The notes under the pieces are model-generated. The model was not told the origin of the DNA. It saw only the letters and a program-made list of their open reading frames with translations, and ran no database searches. A DNA stretch of 64,000 bases from Azolla caroliniana (taxonomy: Eukaryota > Polypodiophyta): assembly GCA_043228905.1 (NCBI GenBank), contig JBHGNT010000004.1, positions 23,684,001 to 23,748,000 on the forward strand, read 5' to 3'. Below, piece after piece: positions 23,824-35,788 of the stretch (positions within the stretch are counted from its first letter, which is position 1; every line of letters begins with the position of its first letter). Both the position numbers and the translations under genes were made by a program.

Positions 23824-26328
23824 AAAGATATATTAACGTCTAAGAAACTAAGCCTAAGAAAGAGAGAGAGAGAGAGAGAGACCTAAGCCTAAGAAACCCC
23901 CTTCTTCCTTCATAGACAAGGTTGGGCTTGCATCCATTTTATTCATTCACCCGGACATTGTTCCCGAACATGATCATATGCAAGAGATCATGATTCTCAT
24001 GGTTGTACCTATGTTGGCAATAAACATAGCATTTTTCATACTTACCAACCCCATTTTTTCACAATCACCCAATTGATGATGACATGGTCGTTATGTGTGT
24101 GTGTGTAGATCACGTGGTTGTGAGTGTGTATAGATCATGTGGTAGGAAAAACTTAGTTCATGTTCGCTTACTTTATTTTGAGACAGGGGAGGGAAGCATA
24201 TCTTTGATTTTGAAGGAAACATAATTATGTATTATCAACAATAGCCTCATATGTTAATTCATTGTCATGTTATCTATTTTGGTGTATTGTACTTCTCATT
24301 GCTTTGTCTCATCCATTGATATGCTTGTATGTTCTCCCTCTCCCCATCTTGCCCCCATGTACACACATTTGCATATCACATGTTCTTCCTACATCAAGAA
24401 CAAGCTTTGCCGTGTGATTGAATTTAGACTTCATATTTTCGTTTCCATCCCAATTCAAGAGTTGTAAAAATAAGTGCACCCGTAATTGCCCAAGAATTAT
24501 TGTGTTGCATGTACTTGGACAAGTATCCATTCGCCAATTTTGTTTCCAAGAAAAAAAAATGTGGGCATTGAAAAGGTAGAGTACAATCGGCAACATGCCA
24601 CCATGAGGCTTTTGACAATCCTGGACTTATCGTGATAGATACCAACATTTCTATGAGATAACAATTTATCTCCACCTAAGGTTGAGTTCCAACTCACATA
24701 TATTTTAACACATTGAATCGTATTGCTACCATAGATCCTCCAAATTTGGTCTTATTCCCTTGTGGTGCTTTGGAGTGCATATACGACGAGTCTAGGAAAC
24801 CTATGTAATGTATAGTCTCACTATTTATTTTGAAATAAATATGTTACGCAATGACCAATTTGATAAAATGGTTTAATATTCATCCATGATAGAAATGGCA
24901 AACAAAGTCACGGGACTTGTGATTGACTGTTATGTTGCCTTGAGTGGAGCAAGTGATGACAAGCTTGAGACGTCCAATACATATATTAGAGATCCACATA
25001 AAATGTTTATAGACTCAACAACACTCAATCGGGCAACCAAAGTGTTAGGATTGTACTTGACATCCACATTGAACATTTAGATGTTGGGACATCAATACTA
25101 ACAAGATAACCTAAGTGATGACAACCATTACCTTATTTTAGTATCGATCATATAATCCAAGTCACCTAGGTGGTGCTCAATACATCAAATAAGCACCAAT
25201 GTACCCATATTAACAAGTAACCATAACATGAAAGCAAACACATACCACACATTCACAACTTTAACTATTTTATCATCCGAGTTCTTTCAAAACATGAACA
25301 AATCATTTGGCGATGTTTGAACAATTTCCTCGTGTTCTACCAAGTATGTATCATAACAAAAATTGTAGCAAAAGCAAGTAACAATGGGTCAATGTGTGGC
25401 AAACATGTCACCTTCTTCACTTCTTCACTAAGCATATCATATAACAGTGCGCCTAGCCCTAACTCAAAAGTTAAATGTGACATCCTCGTATCATAACCCA
25501 TACATATCATGAGACATGAGTTGGGTAGTAAAATGCCCAACTTACTTCATCATCCCTCTTTTTTAATTACAATATCTTGGTTTAATTCCACAACATTTTG
25601 CGCCATTCAAAGTATTATGAATGATATATCAACTAATAATAATCATGGGCTACAAAAATAACACTTTTTAAAGAGGATTCGTTATTATTTTGAAAAACGT
25701 TTTATATAATTCATCCATTAATGAGTTGAGTCTCGATGATAGAGGATTGACCACATGCTAGTTAAGGGTATTACATTAAAGTCAAGACTACAAATTGGTG
25801 TATACTCGCCATCCCATCAATACTCGAAAGCTAGAAGTTCAAGCACCTACAAAAGAACAATGAAATGTAGATACACAGAGATCAATTAGAGGATGAAGGC
25901 AAGCTAGAATAAAAACATTTATTGCAAAAGTGTCACGATTACATCCAAAGGCATGTTAAAGAATAACATTCGTTACCTTTCTCTTGGATTGATGCAAATA
26001 AACCTCGCTCTCTATTTTTGTCTTCTCTTTTAGAAATTTCTCTCTCTAATTGGTTGTTTACGTTGAAGTTTCATTTCTGTCAAATGTATTCAAGAACGAA
26101 GCATTGCATGTTGAATAAATCATTTGATGAGATTTCAAAGACTCCTTAGATGGACACATATGTTGGGAAACAATTGCAATTGGGGCTATATTTTGGTGGT
26201 AAGGTATATTTCTAGTAACTACGCGTTAGGACCTTCAAATATGAGCAAATGCACTGATGTATTTGGTGATACTACGAAAATATAGGGGTTGAATGCATAT
26301 CAAAAGCCACCAATTGAGCTACATTTGT

Positions 26329-26378
<50 letters not shown>

Positions 26379-26709
26379 TTTAACTTCCACTTAATAGATA
26401 TTTAGCTTTCATCGTTTGCATCTCTACCTAGCTTTGTTCCGGCTCTTAGAGAAATGCAAAACTTCACGTGCATTTAGTGTTGGCATCAAAACCAAAGGCT
26501 ACATTTTTCTAGATTTCCATAATTTATCTATGTGTATGGTGATGACCTATTGTCATGACTCACAGTGTGTTCTTATCAACAAAATACTCATTTTCCTCGG
26601 TAGAATCAATTGTCCTACTGAAAATGATTTGTTCTCGATTGCTTTGGAAACTCTCACATTTGTGGGCTCAACCACATTGCATCATCTCCCTTGGTAATTA
26701 ACATTGAAG

Positions 26710-26750
<41 letters not shown>

Positions 26751-27886
26751 ACCATTTACTTCATATTGGGCCACCATTGAGTTAGTGCAGGAATATTCAT
26801 ACGATACCATAAATTGTATATACTTTTGACATTTTATGTAACGTTACAACTTGGTTAAAACTTAAAAGAATCCTCTAGGAATCAATTATATGACTCATTG
26901 ATTACAAGAGGGTTGTACTCAATCACTAATTCATGGAGGCCTCTTGGAAAATGTTAAAACTCTAGATAGTACTATCACAATCATCAACACACGACATGAA
27001 AATAATATGTCTTGATACATGAGTTGTTCATTATTCTTGATGGAGACACATTGAAAATAATATGCCCCCAAAAGGTGTAGGTAGAGCATGCAAAACATCA
27101 AGTTGTAAATCCCTTGAGATGTGCTTCTAATATTATATTTTATGTTTCAAAATATTGTTTCAAGACATTGAATTTTTTTGTCCGTGAGCAATGAAGTTCC
27201 TTATAATTGGCTAGACATGCAAAAGGATCTCGTTTTCAGGGATTCTAGTTAGTAAGGAGTATACTTTTCATTAAAAGGGCGTGTTCCGTACCTAATTGTA
27301 TTGTAACCCTTGGGTCGTGGAAAGTGAATTAGTAACGCCTTGATGTTAGTAATATATATGCATGGTCTAACATACCATGAACACCTAGCTTGCAAACCAC
27401 AAGCAATACCATACCATCACATTTATATATCTAGATATAATATATGAAGGATGAGGCCAAAAATATGCAAGGCACGCTTTTGTGGGGTCGAATTTGTGCA
27501 CATGTTCAAAAAGTCTCTTACAAGATGAATGCATGACAATCATACACAAAGCATAAGCTCGACCAAATTTTTTTAACAATGAAGAAATGTAGCTTAGGAC
27601 GCCAATGAATACTTGATTGGGGCTATTCCAACTTTGAAGGATATAATTTCTCTATAAGTTTATCAAATGTGATCTCTACAATTCTAGAAAATAGTATATC
27701 ACTTGGTTTGTGTTTTTCTAATTAGGTAGAGGATATTACTCATTGAGTAGTATTATTTTACTATAACCTTTATCGCCTCATCAATAAATCACATAAACCA
27801 CATCATATCGTCATGTAATTGTTGTACCTTACGTTGATCTTTTAGCACTTGCCCCATTAGGTGGCTAATTATTTTTGTTAGCTCAA
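22727..27886. other. Intergenic region, microsatellite-rich, no gene seen
   Basis: Just upstream of the ceramide synthase start are (GA)n at about 22767-22799 and (ATCT)n at about 22846-22871, likely in its 5' UTR or promoter. Further on are TATATGTATAACAG repeats (23040-23160 and 23450-23540), a GA tract (about 23783-23820) with CCTAAG hexamer runs (23675-23712, 23845-23896), (TC)n at 26331-26376, and (TA)n(TG)n at 26709-26751. Between them I recognise no conserved protein motif and no element terminus. Confidence 0.55.
23816..23846 (+). repeat. Copy of the GATATATTAACGTCT repeat motif
   Basis: GAAAGATATATTAACGTCTA is shared with 1490-1512 (plus strand) and with the tail of the U6 retro-pseudogene (minus strand, 10790-10811). 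At 1490 and at the U6 tail the motif continues CTAAGGCCAAAATTGGCCCA; here it does not. Confidence 0.7.
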
Positions 27887-27904
27887 ACAAGATCATTCAA
27901 TTTT
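27887..27904. repeat. Left target-site duplication of LINE-A
   Basis: ACAAGATCATTCAATTTT occurs here and again at 37866-37883, bracketing LINE-A. Here the last T residues merge with the poly(T) that represents the minus-strand poly(A) tail. Confidence 0.85.
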
Positions 27905-28021
27905 TTTATTTTTTATTTTTTCCATAAAAATATGCTCCATTGGTATTAATAAAAAGCCAAAGGCAATATACAAATAGTACATAATACTGTTTCCTCTGCA
28001 CAAATACATATTATCAAAAAA

Positions 28022-28826
28022 CTACATTGTTGCCAATAACACCTTTGCTAGCAGAGCACATATAAACCTTGAGAAAATTCCATTGCTACGTCGAGCTATA
28101 AGACCACATATAAACCTTGAGAAGGCCTCCACTTTAGCACGAATAAGCCTCTTTATCACCTGTAGCATTTGACACCTTTGAAATTGACTTCCACTATCAT
28201 AAAACATTAGCTCGAATCCAATTGCTTTCAAGTCCAACATGAGCATACCTCTTTTCCATTCACCTTTGCTTGAACATGTGGGACATTGTCCAACCAGAAC
28301 CATTCTCTGCCATTTAACTTCTTTGCCACTACCATCGATTTATATTCCATGGGATCATATGTTGAAAATGTACGATGTTTTGGAGACATCTCGATGACGC
28401 AGCCATAGAACAAATCAAACAACCATAGAACAAATCAAAACCCATAATGAAAGCCACATAATACATCCACCTCCTTCTTTTACTTGAAAAAAATTGGGTA
28501 TTCATCATAGACTCAACTAGTTTCTCTTTGGCATCCCATCTGCTTTTCTTCAATCTCCTACAGAAAATGGCTCAATCTCATACAGAATAAGACAGATTCA
28601 AATGGCTCAATCTCATACAGAATAACACTCAATTTTGTGCCCGTTCCTTGGCCTTTAACTTTCCATGTGATGTGTCCTTTTCTACCACTTTGGCAGTAAA
28701 AATCCCCTCTCTCCAATCAAGCTGCCGAGGTAATATGCTGCTTCTTGGCCGTAGTCTTCTTCTAGCTTTGGCAATTTTAAGATAAACAAGGCTAAACAAT
28801 AATTTAGACCAGGTGTAACTATGCAA
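28022..28826 (-). other. Unassigned minus-strand coding-like patches in the LINE-A 3' region
   Basis: Short open stretches (28022-28303, 28228-28422, 28329-28553, 28629-28826) include WFWLDNVPHVQAKVNGKEVC and RFICGLIARRSNGIFSRFIC. The pair of CACATATAAACCTTGAGAA repeats (28058 and 28107) and the duplicated ATGGCTCAATCTCATACAGA (28568, 28604) indicate local duplications. I do not recognise a domain. It could be captured host sequence or the decayed 3' end of the LINE. Confidence 0.35.
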
Positions 28827-28894
28827 AATCTGTGTACATCCAAAGTTACTTTAGAGGGTGTGCATTATCAAGCATCACATACGACTTTCAAAAG

Positions 28895-29284
28895 CTCATA
28901 AACTATCCAACCTCTTGTACCTGTAAACATCGGCTTAAACATTGCCAAAAAACCTGGTTTCTCTTCAGCCTGCCCATCTTCTCAGTCTTTATATACCTTT
29001 CTTTGCCTTTTTCCAATGCAAGTTTCATAACCTATCCAACCTCTTGTACCTGTAAACATCGGCTTAAACATTGCCAAAAAACCTGGTTTGTCTTAAGCCT
29101 GCCCCCATCTTCTCAGTCTTTATATACCTTTCTCTGCCTTTTTCCAATGCAAGATTCATAACCTGTCCAACCTCTTGTACCTGTAAACATCGGCTTAAAC
29201 ATTGCCAAAACCTGGTTTGTCTTAAGCCTGCGCCCATCTTCTCAATCTTTATATACCTTTCTCTGCCTTTTTCCAATGCAAGAT
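28895..29284 (-). repeat. Three tandem copies of about 128 bp, open on the minus strand
   Basis: Units start near 28898, 29026 and 29157 (plus-strand words CATAACCTATCCAACCTCTT and CTTTTTCCAATGCAAG). On the minus strand the unit can be read as about 43 residues, with KGRERYIKxEKMGAGLRQTR repeated in frame across at least one junction. It lies in the LINE-A 3' region. Confidence 0.85.
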
Positions 29285-29544
29285 TGAACCTGGTTTTGAA
29301 TTGGGATTATATCTTGTTGGTAATCCTGCTCAACATATATACCTTGGTTATCCACAATAGATTGCTTTTGAGAAATTTTTATACATCAAGGCCTTCTTCA
29401 GCTGTTGCAGTTGAAAACACCAAAACAATCAATGAAGTACATGCCACTTGAAGTAAACATGATACTCTCTACCATCAACACTCTGGTTTATGACAACCTT
29501 CACGTTCTCACAACAGCCATGCGCCGGTTAGACCATAATCTTCT

Positions 29545-30362
29545 ACCCACCCATGATAGACGGCTTCGACTCCCCCACCATCTTCACTCATCCTTATCAC
29601 AGAAAATTCTTCATTTAATCCACATCAGTCATCTTGCCGATTAACGTCTTGCCAAAAACCCGATTAACATGCTTCCAATGTCCACACATATCCTGTATTA
29701 ATCAACAAAAAATTAGTCTAAACGTTTCCTCATCCACTCCTGATAATTGGCTTCGACCCTCCCCACCATCTTCACTAATTAACACAGAAAAATTTCTTCG
29801 TTCAGTCGACATTGGCCATCTCACCGATTAACATGGTGCCAATGTCCACGCATATCCTGTATTAATCAACAAAAAATTAGTCTAAACGTTTCCTCACCCA
29901 CTCGTGATAGTCAGCTTCGACCTCCCCACCATCTTCACTCATCCTTATCACAGAAAAATTTTCTTCGCAGTCCACATCAACTGTCTGGCCAATTAGCCTC
30001 ATGCCAATGTCCACAAAAAAACCTATATCAATAACAAAACAATTAGTCTAAAAGTTTCATCACTCATGATAGACGGCTTCGACCCCCCCACCATCTTCCC
30101 TCATCCTTATCACAAAAGAGAAATTCTTCATTCAGTCCACATCAACCATCTTGCCGATTAGCATCTTGCAATGTTCATGAAAATCCTGCATTAAAAAACA
30201 AAAATTAGTGTAAAAGTTTCCTCACCCACTCATGATAGTCGGCTACGACACCCCCAACATCTTCACTCATCCTTATCACAGACAAAATTTCTTCATTCAA
30301 TCCACATCAGCCATCTCGCGTATTAGCATCTTGCCAATGTCCACGAAATTCCCCATCAATCA
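29545..30362. repeat. Five tandem copies of about 165 bp
   Basis: Units are recognised by GGCTTCGACCCCCCCACCAT-type cores at about 29562, 29749, 29912, 30076 and 30238, each followed by CATCCTTATCACAG, CAGTCCACATCA, TTGCCAATGTCCACG and AAAATTAGTCTAAA blocks. The copies are 80-90% alike by eye. The array lies between the 128-bp repeats and the end of LINE-A ORF2. Confidence 0.85.
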
Positions 30363-30629
30363 GCTCACTGTTATCAAGTATCCCCAATAGCTTAAACCTA
30401 CATAAACAAAAATGAATGCATACACTCTTGTCCTTATGAAACAACCTTATCATTCGTCCTATCTAAGGGATCAAGATCATCATCCCTATGTAAGGTAAAG
30501 ATCATCATCCCTATGTAAGATAAAGCACCTGCTTCACTATCCGCACCAAACATATCGGAGATTACCGCGAAAAACTTCTTTTATGAAAAAACTCTTACTA
30601 TGTACCCCAATCACCTCTTCCATGTTGAG

Positions 30630-31099
30630 TCATGTTGTATGCTCTAAGGACGGTGCTGGTGGCGGGAACAACCAACGAGGTGGTATGTAATTCCACTTAA
30701 CATTAGTCTCTACATCCAACATGATAGGAATAGATGACCAAACTCTTCTAATTCTCCTTCTTTTTCGACTAGTTGTGTTTCTTGATCCCTTACAACTGTC
30801 ATAATCATCTTTAACTGTATGAACCAATAAGTCCCAAAAAGACTTAACTTGTTCTACAACATGAGTATTTTCATCCTTGTATAGCTTGGAACACCTAGCT
30901 TTCCAAAGAACCCATAAACCCAAAGAGGAAACAATTTGCCACACATAACTCCGCGAAAAGAACTTGATTCCATGCAAGGAACTTGAGGTAGCATATACTT
31001 GGAATACTTGAAAACTTCTCACATGTAAAGACAAAGAAGAATGTTGATAATGATAAAAGGCCGTTTGTTGATCCAACATTCCCCAAAAGTCTGCACCCC
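30630..31099 (-). pseudogene. LINE-A ORF2, C-terminal part (after the nested LTR element)
   Basis: Contains LWVLWKARCSKLYKDE and ends WNYIPPRWLFPPPAP with a stop at 30630. It joins precisely to 35793 when the LTR element and one copy of ACGT are removed: codons then read KYTSTIFTWGADFWGMLDQQ without interruption. That fixes the pre-insertion sequence. Confidence 0.85.
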
Positions 31100-31103
31100 A
31101 CGT

Positions 31104-31859
31104 TGTCGTGAAGAATTTCGGCCAGAGGCGGAAACCGGGAAACTTTGACTATATCGGCGGGGTGCAGCGTGTGTACGCACCCATGTACATTTAGTGTGAA
31201 TATCGAGGGTGCCTTTATGGCGCCGAAGAGTAGTCAAGTCGGGGCAGACGATCCCATGTAAGTCGGGATTTGTCCCACATTGTAACCCATCCCTTTCCTT
31301 GTTCTATAAAAGGAAGGGAACGCCCTTTGGGAAAGGGTTGCCCATTTTGCATTAGAGGGTATACCGTTAGGTTTAGAGTTAGCTTCTTCTTCCTCTTCTT
31401 CTCCTTCGTGTTCGCTTAGGGTTTGCTTCAGCTCATCTCCTGCGCAAGACCCCGCTCGGCGCGACGAGCCCGTGAGCTCCTCGACGACGGCTTGGCAGTT
31501 GACGACTACTGTAACCTGCCTTGGAACGGCTCGAAGCCGGGAATGTATTCTTCTTTTATATACATATATACGTTTGCGTCTGTCTGTGTATATTCACGTC
31601 TTCGTTGGTGTCGGGTGCTTCCCCTTTCCTGCACTTCCTGTACTTAAGGCTGTGTGTGTGTGTGTGTGTGTGTGAGCGAGTGTGTGTGAGTCGGTGTTAA
31701 GCGCTCTCTCTCTCTCTCTCTCTCCCCCTTCGGTTGCTTCCGGTGTGCTTCTGGGATGCCCCGGAAACGGTGAGGCACAACTTCCTACGCTCCATCACTC
31801 CCTAGTCCAAGACCCCCGTGGTTCCGCCTTTCTCCACGCACGCGCGTAACAACGCGACA
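31104..31859 (+). repeat. 5' LTR of the gag-only element
   Basis: 756 bp, TG...CA. It has a TATA box (TATAAAA, 31305-31311), a (TG)n tract near 31651-31672 and a (CT)n tract near 31705-31725, and ends AACAACGCGACA. Confidence 0.93.
31305..31311 (+). promoter_or_regulatory. TATA box in the 5' LTR
   Basis: TATAAAA in the context GTTCTATAAAAGGAAGGG, about 200 bp into the LTR and repeated at 35244-35250 in the 3' LTR. This is the expected place for the U3/R promoter. Confidence 0.6.
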
Positions 31860-31863
31860 TATT

Positions 31864-31880
31864 TGGTGAACCCGACGTGA
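31864..31880 (+). other. Primer-binding site candidate
   Basis: TGGTGAACCCGACGTGA starts four bases after the 5' LTR. Its position and TGG start fit a tRNA-primed PBS. I did not assign the tRNA. Confidence 0.65.
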
Positions 31881-31896
31881 AAGGCGGCGAGGGAGG

Positions 31897-32754
31897 ATGG
31901 AGTCGGAAGACGATGACCTTGCAGAGATGGTGGCCGAAGTGGTGTTGGAGTCGGCACGAGTGGTGATGAGGCGAGAAGCAACGCAACAGGCGGTTGAGCG
32001 AGGAGTGGTCGAAAGAGTCGGCCGTTTCAACGGGGACAAAGTTCCATCTTACTTGGAAGCCTACAACGCGGAAATGGAGGAGCATGGCGTAGACGAGGCG
32101 TTGAGGCTGGAGTTCTTCTGTCGGGTCGTGGCTGTCCGGATGCATGCGGAAATAAAGGAGCTCCGTGAGGCTCATAGTTCGTGGGAGGCCTTCGAAGAGG
32201 CGCTCCTGAAGGCATACGGAGGACGGCGGAAGAGTCGGGGACGGCACGATTTTGACCAGTGGGTAGCATCGGCAAAGACCCACCGGGGCGCGACCAAGGC
32301 GTTCCGAGAGTTTGAGCGACGGCTTGCTCGGCTCTCGGAGCGGAAACAAAGTTTGGTGGGGGTGGACAAAGTCCTTTTGTTTGTCAGGTCGATCGACCGA
32401 GCGGAACGGGAAGCCATCGGGATTGAGCTCGAAGACGATGACGGAACGAATGGGCTTACGAAGGACTGGTCGAAGGTCGGAAGGGTGTGCCAACGGCTAG
32501 ACAACGAGCGAGCCGAGAAGGCTAAGAGGAAGGTACACGACGGCGTGCCATCACAGCGGGAAGAGGCCGAACGACAAAGAGAGTTGGCAAGGGTCGGCGT
32601 TGGGGCCAGGATTGCAGAGGCGTACGCAGCTCTCGAGGCGATGCTCGAGGAAGAGGAAAGATCAAGGCCGCAAGCCGGGATTGAGGAGACGGACCTGCCC
32701 CATGCGACGACGGAAGATCGGTACGACAGTACCACGGGAGAGGGTGCGGAATGA
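31897..32754 (+). CDS. Gag-like protein of the LTR element
   Basis: 285 residues, uninterrupted. After an acidic start (MESEDDDLAEM), residues about 43-150 have the plant retrotransposon gag pattern: VGRFNGDKVPSYLEAYNAEM, an LRLEFFCRVVA helix and SSWEAFEEALLKAYGG. The C-terminal half is charged and helical (Arg/Glu/Lys/Ala). There is no CCHC zinc knuckle, protease or reverse transcriptase, and the ORF ends in the repeat-rich tail. The ATG lies 37 bases after the 5' LTR, which suits a leader that includes the PBS. Codon use is GC-rich, as in the rest of the element. Confidence 0.85.
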   Translation: MESEDDDLAEMVAEVVLESARVVMRREATQQAVERGVVERVGRFNGDKVPSYLEAYNAEMEEHGVDEALRLEFFCRVVAVRMHAEIKELREAHSSWEAFEEALLKAYGGRRKSRGRHDFDQWVASAKTHRGATKAFREFERRLARLSERKQSLVGVDKVLLFVRSIDRAEREAIGIELEDDDGTNGLTKDWSKVGRVCQRLDNERAEKAKRKVHDGVPSQREEAERQRELARVGVGARIAEAYAALEAMLEEEERSRPQAGIEETDLPHATTEDRYDSTTGEGAE

Positions 32755-34773
32755 AACGCCCTCTCGACTTGCAGAGATAGAACGGCCAAGGACGAGGCCG
32801 AGACACCGATCGCGGAATCGAAACGTTGGGACCAGCGGTTTCGGGCGTGTCAGCCCGAGATCCCGGTCGTTGGGGAAGCAAGCCCAGACGGGGCTTGCGC
32901 GATCGGTAAGAAGACGACCGCCGACCATGAAGAGTCGGTGGCTACGGACAAGGGCGTAAAACGGACGAGTGATTCTTTGTGTCTTCCCACACTTGCTCCC
33001 GAGACGATGGCAGTCGGGCCCGAGTGCCCACGTGAGTCCCAAGCGGAGGAAGGCGGCGATGGACCAAGAATCACCGGCGAGACGATACGGGTAAGGAACG
33101 GACGAAAGCTCATGGACCCGATTCCGGAGAACTCGGCATTCGGGCCCGTATGCCCATGTAAGACCGAGGAGATGGATGGCGGTACCGAGGAGTCCTGGCA
33201 CGATGCCAGCGAAGTCGGATGGGAAACAGCTTGCGAGGAGGTCGAGGACGGACGCGGCACGAATAGATCGGCATTCCGATACAGGTGGAGCGTAATCCGG
33301 TCGTGGATCATTCGATCGGGGCTGGATTCGGCATGAAAGTGCCGATACGGAAGGGGGTGCGGGACGAGCCGCCCTCTTTTACATGGGGAGAAAGACCGAC
33401 CAGGCGAAGGTCGAGATTTGGAAAGAGAATGAAAGCCGGTCCTATGGGATTCCTTACATCGATCCGGTTGCAGGCCTGAGTGCCGGCGTGAGTCCGACAA
33501 GAGAGATCGGTGGCGACAGGAGAACGGGACTCGGCAATCCGGAGAAAGACGAACGAACCCGAGCGAGAACCGGGCGGAGCGGACTCCCGGATGACCATTC
33601 CGGGAGGGAGGAAGAGAGCAGGCCTACGGAGAGGCCGAGGACACGGTATGTCGGTACCACGGGAGAGGGTGCGGAACAAAACGCCCTCTTGGCATGCGGA
33701 AAAGGACGACCCGGGACAGGGTCGGGAAGACAAATCGGCGGTCTACGGAGGATCCTTCACACCGGTTCTAGAGACTTCGGCAGTCGGCAACGTGGTCGAC
33801 GTAAGACCAAGATACTGACGGTGGCGGCGAGGTGACGAAGGCTATGGGCATAAGGAAGTCTAGTCCTATGAGATCCCCACACTAACCAGAGACTCCAGCA
33901 ATTCGGCCAACGTGGCAACATGAGACAGAGAGAGAAGGTTGGTGGCGGCGGGAAACGAGACCTGACTACGCGGAAGACACGAGGAGAGCCCGGGAGGGAC
34001 TCAAACAAAAGACACCCGAGTTTCGACAAGCATAGAAACGGAGTCCAGTCCTATGGGACCCTCACACCGATCCGGAGACTCCGGCTGTTCGGCCAACGTG
34101 GCAACGTAAGACCGAGGGAGAAGGACGGTGGCGGTAGGGAACATGACCCGACGACACGAGGTTTCAGAAGGAGCCGGTAGGGGCAAACACGGGGAGGTGT
34201 GTCAGGCCGGAAAGGCACACCTGGGACAGAACAAGAGTCTCGCAAGTGGCCATCGTGGGCCGGATCGAAGCGTGACTACGGGACGGTGTTCGGCGCGGAA
34301 GCGGGGCCGAACGAAGGAAGCGGAAGACGACACAAGGGAGGTGCCGAGAACGAGGTGACAAGTGCCTAGTGGACTACATAGGGTCGGAGTCAGGGGATGG
34401 CAAGAAAGGCCGGAGGAGGATCCTCCACACTCGCTTCGTAGGTCTCGGTAGCTCCATCGAAGTAGCGAAGACTGACACGGCAAGCCGGGATGACAAGCTG
34501 GTGGGGGCGAGGGGACGACGGCAAACGAAAGACTCAGGACCTATTGCAGTAGCACGAAACCGGGAAAGGGGCCGACGAGGCGTGCAATGAACCGGAGTAC
34601 GGCACAGGCGGTGCCAAACAACGGACGAGGGTATGTGGCACACGGAGGTGCCGGAGCGGGAAGGCGAGCGCGGAGAAGACCGAAAAGGGATCCTCCACAC
34701 TATTCCGGAGACCATGGCGGTTCGAGCCGACGCGGCGACGTAAGACCATGGAGAAGGAAGGTGGCGGCGGGAG
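32733..34773 (+). repeat. Two interspersed degenerate repeat families in the internal region
   Basis: Family A, about 80 bp, pattern TCC(T/A)ATGGGA...CCGGAGACTCGGC..TTCGG.C....TGCCA.GTAAGACCGAGG...GGTGGCGG, is found near 32813, 32985, 33105, 33440, 33748, 33863, 34048, 34428 and 34689. Family B, GGGTGCGGAAYRAAACGCCCTC, is found near 32738, 33350 and 33663. The spacing is irregular (110-300 bp). No continuous ORF spans the region. Confidence 0.8.
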
Positions 34774-35047
34774 GACGTCGGGCATATGGTGGGAAGCGGG
34801 GCATTCATACGGCCGAACAAGGGCCAGCGGAAGTACGCGTACTACGGAGATCGCGGCAGAGGACCCATCGATGGGTCGAACGGGCCTACGAGGAGGCAAG
34901 TGCGAAGGAAGACTCGAAGCCGACGGATCAAACCGGCAACAAGCCAAGATGCGGATCACGGGAGACCGGTTTCTCATCGGCCGAAATCTCTCACCCTTCA
35001 ACCAGATTTGGCATGTATCGGTGGACGTGCAATTAGGTGGGGGCGGA

Positions 35048-35788
35048 TGTCGTGAAGAATTTCGGCCAGAGGCGGAAACCGGGAAACATTGGCTATATCG
35101 GCGGGGTGCAGCGTGTGTACGCACCCATGTACATTTAGTGTGAATATCGAGGGCGCCTTTATGGCGCCGAAGAGTAGTCAAGTCGGGGCAGACGATCCCA
35201 TGTAAGTCGGGATTTGTCCCACATTGTATCCCTTTCCTTGTTCTATAAAAGGAAGGGAACGCCCTTTGGGAAAGGGTTGCCCATTTTGCATTAGAGGGTA
35301 TACCGTTAGGTTTAGAGTTAGCTTCTTCTTCCTCTTCTTCTCCTTCGTGTTCGCTTAGGGTTTGCTTCAGCTCATCTCCTGCGCAAGACCCCGCTCGGCG
35401 CGACGAGCCCGTGAGCTCCCCGACGGCGGCTTGGCAGCTGACGACTACTGTAACTTGCCTTGGAACGGCTCAAAGCCGGGAATGTATTCTTCTTTTATAT
35501 ACATATATACGTTTGCGTCTGTCTGTGTATATTCGCGTCTTCGTTGGTGTCGGGTGCTTCCCCTTTCCTGCACTTCCTGTACTTAAGGCTGTGTGTGTGT
35601 GTGTGTGAGCGAGTGTGCGTGAGTCGGTGTTAAGCGCTCTCTCTCTCTCTCTCTCCCTTCGGTTGCTTCCGGTGTGCTTCTGGGATGCCCCGGAAACGGT
35701 GAGGCACAACTTCCTACGCTCCATCACTCCCTAGTCCAAGACCCCCGTGGTCCCGCCTTTCTCCACGCACGCGCGTAACAACGCGACA
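35048..35788 (+). repeat. 3' LTR of the gag-only element
   Basis: 741 bp with the same termini as the 5' LTR. It differs mainly by a short deletion near the ACATTGTATCCC segment and by shorter TG and CT tracts, plus a few substitutions, which suggests a recent insertion. Confidence 0.93.

Larger units (their letters stand above)
31104..35788 (+). mobile_element. Gag-only LTR retrotransposon (TR-GAG-like), complete, 4685 bp
   Basis: 5' LTR 31104-31859 and 3' LTR 35048-35788 both read TGTCGTGAAG...AACGCGACA and are nearly identical apart from small indels in microsatellites. Target duplication ACGT lies at 31100-31103 and 35789-35792. The primer-binding-site candidate TGGTGAACCCGACGTGA starts at 31864, and the polypurine tract AGGTGGGGGCGGA ends at 35047. 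The internal region holds one gag-like ORF and then 2.3 kb of GC-rich degenerate repeats without pol. The structure matches the described class of terminal-repeat retrotransposons with only a GAG domain. Its GC content is far above the surrounding LINE. Mobility would need proteins from another element. Confidence 0.92.

Noticed and set aside
23670-23900. CCTAAG hexamer runs resembling telomere repeat
   Set aside because: The plant telomere unit is CCCTAAA. These are six-base CCTAAG units within GA-rich microsatellite, so no interstitial telomere is claimed.
29545-30362. Regular repeats considered as a CRISPR array
   Set aside because: The context is nuclear plant DNA. The units are 165 bp and alike over their whole length, without spacer structure: an ordinary tandem repeat.
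31795-32493. 232-codon open frame antisense to the gag ORF
   Set aside because: It is a shadow produced by GC-rich codon bias of the real gag frame, with no domain motif and a run into the LTR.
32172-35143. Many overlapping Arg/Pro-rich open frames on both strands in the gag-only element
   Set aside because: High GC content and repeats create stop-poor frames. None is conserved between the repeat copies, and none shows a pol motif.
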